Assembly: GCA_021323635.1 (NCBI GenBank) | Contig: JAJPKQ010000041.1 | Span: 1 to 64,000, forward strand | From: a bacterium | Lineage (GTDB): Bacteria; Actinomycetota; Thermoleophilia; Solirubrobacterales; Solirubrobacteraceae | Length of the DNA: 64,000 nucleotides | Direction of reading: 5' to 3' | In this document: in pieces, positions 52,067 to 60,260 of the stretch | Layout of the letters: every line of letters starts with the position of its first letter | Position numbering within the stretch: the stretch's first letter is position 1 | Notes under the pieces: generated by a model | What the model was told of the DNA's origin: nothing | What the model saw: the letters and a program-made list of their open reading frames with translations, nothing else | Database searches by the model: none | Translations under genes and position numbers: made by a program

Positions 52067-55000
52067 CAGCTGCCCCCCTCGGCGCCCTGCAACGGCCCAC
52101 CGGCGCCGGCGATCGGCGCCGGCTGCGCGTGCAGCGCAGGCGGCGCTTCGCTCTCGGCCACAAGCTGGGCTTCTTCATCGAGCACACGCCGGTAGTCGTG
52201 CGGCATGACCTTCACGAACGCGCCGGCCGCAAGCAGCTCCTCAAAGCGCTCGAGCGCCGCCGCCGCCACCGGCGAGTCGGTGTAGCGGTGGTGCTCCTCG
52301 ATCATCGTGCGCAGCTCCAGCGCATCGGCGGCGCTGATCTCCTCGAAGCCGACCATCCCCATGTTGCAGCGCTCAGGGAAGCTGCCTGACTCGTCAAGGA
52401 CATAGGCGATCCCGCCGCTCATGCCCGCGGCGAAGTTGCGCCCGGTCGGCCCGAGCACGACGACGCGCCCGCCCGTCATGTACTCGCAGCCGTGATCGCC
52501 AAGGCCCTCCACGACCGCCCAGGCGCCGGAGTTGCGCACCGCAAAGCGCTCCCCCGCCAGCCCGCGGAAGAAGGCCTTGCCCGCGGTTGCGCCATAGAGC
52601 ACGGTGTTGCCCACGATCACGTTGGCGGCGGCGTCGAAGTCCTCCCCCACGCCCTCGCGCGGGCGGATCGCGAGCACGCCGCCGGAGAGCCCCTTGCCCG
52701 CATAGTCGTTGGCGTCGCCGGCGAGGATGAAGGTGACCCCGGGCGCAAGCCAGCCGCCGAAGCTCTGGCCGGCGGAGCCGCGGAAGCGCACCTCAAGGCC
52801 GCGCTCGGGCGGCAGCCCGCCGGCGCCGTAGACGCGCGCGATGTGGCTTGAGAGGATGCCGCCCACGCAGCGATTCACGTTCCGTATCTCCATGCTCAGC
52901 CGCAGCGAGGCGCCATCCTCGCGTGTGCCGATGCGCGTGCGGCCTACAGGCTCCTCGGCGCCGGAGCCCTCCTTGACCTCAAGCAGCGGCGCCGCGGCGC
53001 GGACGAGCTCCCAGTCGAGCGCGTCCTCGAGCACGGGCGGTGGGCTCTGCACGCGCCGGCGCGGCGCTCCCTCGGGAAGCTGCAGCGGGCGCAGCAGCGC
53101 CGAGAGATCGACCCCGGCAGCCTTCCAGTGCTCGATCGCGCGGTCGTGCTCGAGCAGATCAGAGCGCCCGATCGCCTCCGCCAGCGAGCGCAGGCCGAGC
53201 GCCGCCAATCCCTCGCGCACTTCCTCGGCCAGGAAGAAGAAGAAGTTGATCACATGCTCGGGCGTGCCCGTGAAGCGCGCGCGCAGCTCCGGGTCCTGGG
53301 TGGCGATCCCGACCGGGCAGGTGTTGAGGTGGCAGGCACGCATCATGATGCAGCCGGTCGCGATCAGCGGCGCCGTGGAGAAGCCCATCTCGTCGGCGCC
53401 GAGCAGCGCCGCGATCAGCACGTCGCGCCCGGTCTTCAGCTGGCCGTCGGTCTGCACGATGATGCGCGAGCGCAGGTCGTTGAGAAGCAGCGTCTGCTGG
53501 GTCTCGGCAAGCCCGATCTCCCACGGCACTCCCGCCGCCTGGATCGAGGAGAGCGGCGAGGCGCCCGTGCCGCCGTCGTGACCTGAGATCAGCACGCGAT
53601 CGGCGTTCGCCTTCGAGACGCCCGCGGCGACCGTCCCCACCCCGACCTCCGAGACGAGCTTGACCGACACCTCTGCCGCGGGGTTTGCGCAGCGCAGGTC
53701 GTAGATCAGCTGCTTTAAGTCCTCGATCGAGTAGATGTCGTGGTGGGGCGGCGGCGAGATCAGCCCGACGCCGGGGGTGGTGTGGCGGATCGAGCCGATG
53801 TAGGCGTCGACCTTGTGGCCCGGCAGCTGGCCGCCCTCGCCGGGCTTTGCGCCCTGGGCCATCTTGATCTGCAGCTCATCGGCGTTCACGAGGTAGTGGA
53901 TCGTCACCCCAAAGCGCCCGGATGCGACCTGCTTGATCGCCGAGCGGCGGCGATCGCCGTTGGCGTCGGGGTGGAAGCGCACCGGGTCCTCGCCGCCCTC
54001 GCCCGTGTTCGAGCGCCCGCCCAGGCGGTTCATGGCGATCGCGAGCGTCTCGTGCGCCTCGCGCGAGATCGAGCCCAGGCTCATCGCCCCGGTGCAGAAG
54101 CGCTTGACGATCTCGCTCGCCGGCTCGACCTCCGCAAGCGGGATCGCGCGCTCGGGGTCGGTGCGCAGCGCCAGCAGCCCACGCAGGGTCGCGGCACGGG
54201 CGGCCTGCTCGTTGACCGCGCGCGCGTACTCCTTGAACTTCGCGTAGGCGGGGCCTGAGCGCAGCGCCGCAAGCGCCTCGCCGGAGCCACCGAGGGCATC
54301 CGCGACGGCGCCGTCTGTCGCGCGCACGGCGTGCTGCAGGGTGGCGATCGTCTCCGGGTTCCAGATGTGGCGCTCCCCGTCGCGCCGCCAGGCGTAGACG
54401 CCGCCGACGGGCAGCGCGCGCTCGTAGGAGCCGCCCGAGGGAGAGCGGCCGGCAAGCCTTGCGCACCCGGCGCTCGGGTAGGCGCGCTCATGGCGCGCGA
54501 GCGCCTCGCGCGCGATCACCTCGAGCGAGACGCCGCCCACGCGCGAGGCGGTGCCGCTGAAGTGCCGCTCCACCACCTCGCTGGAGAGGCCGACCGCCTC
54601 GAAGATCTGCGCGCCGCAGTAGGACTGGATCGTCGAGATGCCCATCTTCGAGATCGTCTTCAGCAGCCCCTTGCCGATCGCCTTGAAGACGCGCTCGGCG
54701 GCCTCCGGCGCGCTCAGCGTCTCCTCGCCGCTCGTCCCGTCCGAGCCGCTTGCGCCGCTGGCGGTCACCGGCGCGCCCTTGCGCGGCAGGCGCCCTTCGT
54801 GGGCGAGCTCGTCGATCGTCTCCAGCAGGACGTAGGGGTTGACGGCGCTTGCGCCGTACCCGATCAGCGTCGCGAAGTGGTGCACCTCGCGCGGCTCCCC
54901 CGACTCGAGGATGATCCCCACGCGCAGGCGCACCCCCTCGCGGACGAGGTGGTGGTGGACGGAGGCGACCGCCAGCAGTGAGGGGATCGGCACGCGCTTT

Positions 55001-56886
55001 GCGCCGATGGCGCGATCGGAGAGGATGATGATGTTGACGCCCCTTGCGACCGCCGCATCGGCCTCGCCGGCGATGCGCTCAAGCGCCCCCTCCATCCCCG
55101 CCGCGCCCTCTGCCGCCGGCCAGGTGGTGTCGATCGTGCAGGCCGAGAAGACATCGTGGTCGATGTGGCGCAACGTCTCAAGCTCGCGGTTGAGCAGCAG
55201 CGGGCGCTCGAGCACAAGCTGGTGGGCGTGCTCGGGCTCCTCTGCCAAGAGGTTGCGCTCGCTGCCCAGGAAGGTCCTCAAGCTCATCACGATCTCCTCG
55301 CGGATCGGATCGATCGGCGGGTTTGTGACCTGCGCGAAGAGCTGCTTGAAGTAGGAGAAAAGCGGCGGCGCCTGCTCGGAGAGCATCGCCAGCGCCAGGT
55401 CGTTGCCCATCGAGCCGACCGGCTCTTCGGCGTTGCGCGCCATCGGTTCGATCAGCACCCGCAGGTCCTCCTGGCTGTAGCCGAAGGCAAGGCGGCGGCG
55501 GTGCAGGGGCTCGCTTGAGATCGTCACCTGCTCGGAGGGAGGCAGCTCGTCGAAGTGCACCGAGCGCTCCGCAAACCACTTGGCATAGGGGCGCCGGCGC
55601 GCAAGCGCCTCCTTGACCTCGCTGTCGCCGACGATCCGCCCGGCGGGCAGATCGACCAAGAACAGCTTGCCCGGCGCCAGGCGTCCCAGGCGCTTGACCT
55701 CCGCGTCGGGGATGTCGAGCAGCCCGATCTCCGATCCCAGCACGACGTAGCCGTCCTTGGTCTCCACCCAGCGGCCGGGGCGCAGCCCGTTGCGGTCGAG
55801 CGTCGCGCCGACGATGCGCCCGTCGGTGAAGGCCACCACCGCGGGCCCGTCCCAGGGCTCCATCAGGCAGGCGTGGTACTCGTAGAAGCCGCGCAGCTCC
55901 GGGTCGATGTCCTTGCGGCTGGCGTAGGCCTCGGGGATCATCATCATCACCGCGTGGGGCAGCGAGCGCCCGGCGAGCATCAGCAGCTCAAGCACGTTGT
56001 CAAAGGTCGCCGAGTCGGAGTTGCCGCGCGGGATGACCGGCAGCGCCTTTGGCAGATCGGCGCCGAAGAGCTCGCTTGCAAGCTCGCTTTCGCGTGCCCG
56101 CATCCAGTTGACGTTGCCCATCAGCGTGTTGAACTCGCCGTTGTGGCAGATCACCCGGTAGGGGTGCGCGAGCGGCCAGCTGGGGAAGGTGTTGGTGGAG
56201 AAGCGCGAGTGCACGAGCGCAAGCGCGCTGCGCGCGCGAGGATCGCGCAGGTCCGGGTAGAAGCGGGGCAGCTGCCAGGAGATCAGCATGCCCTTGTAGA
56301 CGATCGTGCGCGAGGAGGAGGAGGCGATGTAGAGGTCCGCTGCGCCCTCGCGCTCGCATTGGCGCTCGACGCTGCGGCGGATCACGTAGAGCTTGCGCTC
56401 GAAGGCCTCCTGCGAGCTCTCGCCGCTGCCCACGAACAGCTGCATGATCTCCGGCCTGCACTCGCCGGCCACGCGCCCCACATGCTCGGCGCAGACCGGC
56501 ACCTCCCGCCAGCCCAAGGGCACCTGGCCCTCGGCGCCGACGGTGCGCTCAAGGCGCTCCTGGAGCTGCTCGCGCCTGCGCGGATCGCGTGGCAGAAAGC
56601 ACATCATCACGCCGTAGTCGCCGGCTGCAGGCAGCGCGAACTCGACGCTGCCGCGCAGCAGCTCGTCGGGAAGCTGCATCAGGATGCCCGCCCCGTCCCC
56701 GGTCTGCGCGTCGGCCCCCGAGGCGCCACGGTGCTCGAGGTTCTCGAGCGCCTCCAGCGCAAGCTCGATCACCTCGTGGCAGGGCGCGTTGTCCAGCCGC
56801 GCGACCATCCCCACCCCGCAGGAGTCGTGCTCGAGGGCGGGATCGTAGAGCCCGGCGGCTTGAGGTAGCTTGCTGTGCGCAGTCAT
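52066..56886 (-). CDS. gltB: glutamate synthase large subunit
   Basis: 1606 aa. A short propeptide of 22 residues precedes the N-terminal nucleophile in EHDSCGVGMVARLDN of the Ntn amidotransferase. The FMN domain shows GGRSNTGEGGEDPVRF, ISGHDGGTGASP and the 3Fe-4S set CIMMRACHLNTCPVG; the C-terminal Gly-rich beta-helix contains LSGGVLAIRPREG and GMSGGIAYVLDE. Together with GltD it makes two glutamates from glutamine and 2-oxoglutarate. An ATG at 56937 would lengthen the propeptide to 39 residues; neither start has a clear ribosome-binding site. Confidence 0.97.
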   Translation of the reverse strand: MTAHSKLPQAAGLYDPALEHDSCGVGMVARLDNAPCHEVIELALEALENLEHRGASGADAQTGDGAGILMQLPDELLRGSVEFALPAAGDYGVMMCFLPRDPRRREQLQERLERTVGAEGQVPLGWREVPVCAEHVGRVAGECRPEIMQLFVGSGESSQEAFERKLYVIRRSVERQCEREGAADLYIASSSSRTIVYKGMLISWQLPRFYPDLRDPRARSALALVHSRFSTNTFPSWPLAHPYRVICHNGEFNTLMGNVNWMRARESELASELFGADLPKALPVIPRGNSDSATFDNVLELLMLAGRSLPHAVMMMIPEAYASRKDIDPELRGFYEYHACLMEPWDGPAVVAFTDGRIVGATLDRNGLRPGRWVETKDGYVVLGSEIGLLDIPDAEVKRLGRLAPGKLFLVDLPAGRIVGDSEVKEALARRRPYAKWFAERSVHFDELPPSEQVTISSEPLHRRRLAFGYSQEDLRVLIEPMARNAEEPVGSMGNDLALAMLSEQAPPLFSYFKQLFAQVTNPPIDPIREEIVMSLRTFLGSERNLLAEEPEHAHQLVLERPLLLNRELETLRHIDHDVFSACTIDTTWPAAEGAAGMEGALERIAGEADAAVARGVNIIILSDRAIGAKRVPIPSLLAVASVHHHLVREGVRLRVGIILESGEPREVHHFATLIGYGASAVNPYVLLETIDELAHEGRLPRKGAPVTASGASGSDGTSGEETLSAPEAAERVFKAIGKGLLKTISKMGISTIQSYCGAQIFEAVGLSSEVVERHFSGTASRVGGVSLEVIAREALARHERAYPSAGCARLAGRSPSGGSYERALPVGGVYAWRRDGERHIWNPETIATLQHAVRATDGAVADALGGSGEALAALRSGPAYAKFKEYARAVNEQAARAATLRGLLALRTDPERAIPLAEVEPASEIVKRFCTGAMSLGSISREAHETLAIAMNRLGGRSNTGEGGEDPVRFHPDANGDRRRSAIKQVASGRFGVTIHYLVNADELQIKMAQGAKPGEGGQLPGHKVDAYIGSIRHTTPGVGLISPPPHHDIYSIEDLKQLIYDLRCANPAAEVSVKLVSEVGVGTVAAGVSKANADRVLISGHDGGTGASPLSSIQAAGVPWEIGLAETQQTLLLNDLRSRIIVQTDGQLKTGRDVLIAALLGADEMGFSTAPLIATGCIMMRACHLNTCPVGIATQDPELRARFTGTPEHVINFFFFLAEEVREGLAALGLRSLAEAIGRSDLLEHDRAIEHWKAAGVDLSALLRPLQLPEGAPRRRVQSPPPVLEDALDWELVRAAAPLLEVKEGSGAEEPVGRTRIGTREDGASLRLSMEIRNVNRCVGGILSSHIARVYGAGGLPPERGLEVRFRGSAGQSFGGWLAPGVTFILAGDANDYAGKGLSGGVLAIRPREGVGEDFDAAANVIVGNTVLYGATAGKAFFRGLAGERFAVRNSGAWAVVEGLGDHGCEYMTGGRVVVLGPTGRNFAAGMSGGIAYVLDESGSFPERCNMGMVGFEEISAADALELRTMIEEHHRYTDSPVAAAALERFEELLAAGAFVKVMPHDYRRVLDEEAQLVAESEAPPALHAQPAPIAGAGGPLQGAEGGS

Positions 56887-56971
56887 TGCAGTCGCTGTTG
56901 AGGGTGCGCGCAGCCGACGAGGCAGATTGCTCTGCATCGACCAGCGCAGGACCGCACCCGAGACGGTAAAA

Positions 56972-57000
56972 AGCCTAGCAGCGGCAGGCCCCCCGAGCAA
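56972..57000 (-). promoter_or_regulatory. gltBD promoter
   Basis: On the minus strand TTGCTC (56995-57000) and TAGGCT (56972-56977) are separated by exactly 17 bp, directly after the addA stop. The leader to the ATG at 56886 would be about 80 nt. Confidence 0.5.
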
Positions 57001-57002
57001 GG

Positions 57003-60000
57003 CTAGGGCGTCGCCTCCGGCGCCCTGAAAGTGGCCTCCAGATCCCAGCTGCAGAGCCCTCCCCGCGCCGGGCAGCCAGCGCAAAGAGCGCGGTTTGGCG
57101 CGGGGCTCGGCGCCGGCGCGAGCGCGCAGGCCGCATCGAGTCGCTCGCGCAGCTGCGCCTCCAGCTGCTGGCCCTGCTCGCGCCCGTAACGGGCCACCGC
57201 GGGCTGCTCAGGATGGCGCAGGAACCAGTGGATCACCTCGACCGCCGCCGCTCCGTCCCTGAGCGCGGCGAGCGCGTAGATCTGCCGCTGCAGGCTGTAG
57301 CGCTCGCGCACCGCATCCTCAGCGCTCACCCCCTCCCGCAGGCGATCGCTCTTGTAGTCGATCACGAGCGCCTGATCGCGCTCGCGCGCATAGAGGTCAA
57401 AGGCGCCGCCGATCGGCGGCAGCTGCGGGTCGAGCACGAACACAAACGGCAGCTCACGCGCGCCCTGTGCACGAGCTGCGCGCTGCGCGAGGGGGCCGCT
57501 CAGCGCCACCCGCGCAAGCTCGGCGATCTCCGCGCACTCGGCGGCGCTCGGCTCCCCGAGGCCCGCCGAGGCCGCCAGCTGTGCCACCGCCGAGGGGCCC
57601 GGCGCGCCTGCGCGCTCGGCCGGCGGCGCGGCGATCAGCGCGTGCAGGATCTTGCCAAGCGCACGCCCGCCGCGCGCGCGGGCGCCGGGGCGCCGCTCGC
57701 GCTCACAGGCCGCCTCCCCCCCGCGCGCGATCGAGAGCTCCGGCAGGCGCAGGATGTCCTCCACATAGAAGCGAAGCGCGCAGCGCTCGAGCTTGGCGAG
57801 GCTGCTGTATGAGATCAGCTCGCGGCGTGCGAGGAGCTCCTTGAGGCTTGGCGTAGCCTGCGGCGGGGATGGCGCAGGCGGCCCGCCGCGGCGCGGGCCC
57901 GCACGCCCCTGCTCGGCGCGCCCGGCGCGCGGGGCCTCGCGCTCGAGCGCCTGCGCCGCCCTCTCGCCGAGCAGCCGCAGGCGCACCGGGCCGGCGATTC
58001 CGGGCACGGTGAGGGGGTCCACAAGACGCTCCGCCGCCTCCAGGGCGCCTGCGAGATCCGGGAGCAGCGCGGGCGCAAGCCAGTGCAGCTGCGCGCCGCC
58101 CGGGCGCTCTGCGGGCCAGCGCGCAAAGGGCGCGCAGCCGCTCAGTATCAGCCGCTCGCGGGCGCGCGTGCAGGCGACATAGAGCAGGCGCTCGCTCTCC
58201 TCCTGCTCTCGGGCGCTGCGCTCGGCAAGCAGCTGGTCGTAGTCGAGCGCGGAGCGCTCTTCCTTGCCTGCGTGGGAGGGAATGCGCACTCCCAGGCGCT
58301 CGCCGTCGACTAGCACCAGCGGCCGCTGCAGGCGCACGGCGCTGCCAAGCTCGGCCAGGCAGACGACGTCGAACTCCAGGCCCTTGGCGGCGTGGATCGT
58401 AAGCAGCCAGACGCCCTCCTCTGTGGCGGGCGCCGGCGCCTGGGCGCGATCGGGCAGCTCGGCGGCAAGCGCCGCATATTCAAGAAAGGAGCGAACGCGC
58501 GGCCCCTCGGCGCGCTCAAAGCGCCGCGCGGCGGCCACCAGCGCGCCGACGGCATCCTGATCCTCCTCGTCAAGCAGCTCCCCGGCGCGCTGCAGCGTCG
58601 CCGCGATCCCCTCGTAGCAGAGCTGCGCGCGTGCGCGCTCGCGCTCCTTTAGGTAGCGCTCTAGCCGCTTGCGCTCGCGCTCGCTTAGCGCCTGGGGCTG
58701 GCGGCGCTCGGACGCCGCTGGATCGCTGCGCACCGCCTGCGCAAGCGCGGTCGCCAGCGAGCAGCCAAGGCGCGCGCGCAGCTGCGCGATGCCGAGCAGC
58801 GCCTCCGCGGAGAGCCCGCAGAGCGGCGAGGCCAGCGCCGTGGAGAGCGCGAGCTCCTCCTCGTCGTTGAGCAGCGACCGCAGGTGGCAGAGCAGCGTCG
58901 TGGTCGCCTCGCTGCCCCACAGCGACTCGCCCCCGCTCGCAAGCGGGATCGAGCGCGCCTCAAGCGCCTGCCGATAGACCGCCATGCCCGTGCGCGAGCG
59001 CATCAGGATCGCGACCTGCGCCGGCTGGCAGGTGCCCTGCGCAAGCAGCTGCGCGATCCGCTCAGCCAGCAGCTGCGCCTCGAGCAGCCGCGTGCGGGTC
59101 ACCCCGCGCCGCTGCTGGACCCCCGCCGGCCAGGGCAGCCGCGCAAGCGCCTCATCGACGAGCAGCAGCTCCAGGCGGGGCTCCGCCGGCTCGCGCGCGC
59201 GCAGGGTCTCGGTGCGACCGGCAGCCATCGCCCGGTGTCGGTCGCCCAGGCGCTGCGCAAAGAGCGCGTTGAGCGTCTCGATCAGCTCCGGATGTGCGCG
59301 GAAGCTCGTCCTCAGGGTAAGCTCGGCGCCCTCGCGGCGCAGCGCGGCGGCCCGCCGGCGGAAGATCTCCACCTCAGCGTGGCGGAAGCCGTAGATCGAC
59401 TGCTGCTCGTCGCCGACCGTCAGCAGGTTGCCGTCCTCGAGCGCCCGCAGCAGCGCAAGCTGGCGCGCGTTGACATCCTGGAACTCATCGACCATGATCA
59501 GGGCGTAGCGGCGGCGCCAGCGCGCTCGCAGCCTGCTGTCTCCCTGAAGCAGCGCCAGGGCGCAGAGCTCGAGGTCGTCGTAGTCGAGGCACCCCGCCGC
59601 CTGCTTGTGGGCGGCAAAGCGCTCGTCAAAGAGCTCGAGCAGGCGGGAGAAGAGCGCGGCGATCGCGCTCGCCTCGCCCTCGCCCTCCTCCCCGCCGCCG
59701 CGACCGGCGCCCGGGGCGGGCAGCGCCGGCGAGCGCTGACCGCGCGAGCGCAGCTGGTCATAGACGGTGAGGATCGCCTGCTGGAGCTGCTCGGGCGCAT
59801 AGGCGCTCAGCTGCTCGCGCTGCTCGCCGGAGAGCTCCTCCACCAGCGCGCCCAGGGCCTCCTCGTAGGCGCGCGCCCGCAGCAGCGCCGCGTGTCCCTC
59901 CTCAAGGACGCTGAAGCCCGGCTGCAGCGCGCCCTCGAAGGACTGCTCGCGCAGCAGCATCGCGCAGAAGCCGTGGAAGGTGCCGATGAAGGCGCCGCGC

Positions 60001-60260
60001 AGCCGGCTGCGCTGCAGGCGCCCCTCGCGCTCGCCAAGCCGCGCGGCCACGCGCTCGCGCAGCTCCGCTGCGGCGCGCACGGTGAAGGTGATCGTGAGCA
60101 GCCGCTCGGGCGCGATCTGCTCCTCGAGCACCGCGCTCACGAAGCGCTCGACGAGCACGCGCGTCTTGCCCGAGCCGGCCGCCGCGCTGACCAGGAGCGG
60201 CGCAATCGGTCGTGCCAGCACGCTGCGCTGCTCATCGATGAGGTGCCCGGAGGCGCTCAT
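57003..60260 (-). CDS. addA: AddA/UvrD-like helicase-nuclease with Fe-S cysteines
   Basis: 1085 aa. SF1A helicase motifs are complete: LLVSAAAGSGKTRVLVERF (Walker A), MVDEFQDVNARQ, TVGDEQQSIYGFR, LTIHAAKGLEFDVVCL and LLYVACTRARERL. The C-terminal RecB-type nuclease has GAFDLYARERDQALVIDYKSD and QRQIYALAAL. A Cys in LAKLERCALRFYVED plus CAGCPARGGLC near the end fit an Fe-S-bound nuclease. It processes double-strand ends for recombination. The ATG at 60260 overlaps the addB stop by 4 bp (ATGA). Confidence 0.9.
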   Translation of the reverse strand: MSASGHLIDEQRSVLARPIAPLLVSAAAGSGKTRVLVERFVSAVLEEQIAPERLLTITFTVRAAAELRERVAARLGEREGRLQRSRLRGAFIGTFHGFCAMLLREQSFEGALQPGFSVLEEGHAALLRARAYEEALGALVEELSGEQREQLSAYAPEQLQQAILTVYDQLRSRGQRSPALPAPGAGRGGGEEGEGEASAIAALFSRLLELFDERFAAHKQAAGCLDYDDLELCALALLQGDSRLRARWRRRYALIMVDEFQDVNARQLALLRALEDGNLLTVGDEQQSIYGFRHAEVEIFRRRAAALRREGAELTLRTSFRAHPELIETLNALFAQRLGDRHRAMAAGRTETLRAREPAEPRLELLLVDEALARLPWPAGVQQRRGVTRTRLLEAQLLAERIAQLLAQGTCQPAQVAILMRSRTGMAVYRQALEARSIPLASGGESLWGSEATTTLLCHLRSLLNDEEELALSTALASPLCGLSAEALLGIAQLRARLGCSLATALAQAVRSDPAASERRQPQALSERERKRLERYLKERERARAQLCYEGIAATLQRAGELLDEEDQDAVGALVAAARRFERAEGPRVRSFLEYAALAAELPDRAQAPAPATEEGVWLLTIHAAKGLEFDVVCLAELGSAVRLQRPLVLVDGERLGVRIPSHAGKEERSALDYDQLLAERSAREQEESERLLYVACTRARERLILSGCAPFARWPAERPGGAQLHWLAPALLPDLAGALEAAERLVDPLTVPGIAGPVRLRLLGERAAQALEREAPRAGRAEQGRAGPRRGGPPAPSPPQATPSLKELLARRELISYSSLAKLERCALRFYVEDILRLPELSIARGGEAACERERRPGARARGGRALGKILHALIAAPPAERAGAPGPSAVAQLAASAGLGEPSAAECAEIAELARVALSGPLAQRAARAQGARELPFVFVLDPQLPPIGGAFDLYARERDQALVIDYKSDRLREGVSAEDAVRERYSLQRQIYALAALRDGAAAVEVIHWFLRHPEQPAVARYGREQGQQLEAQLRERLDAACALAPAPSPAPNRALCAGCPARGGLCSWDLEATFRAPEATP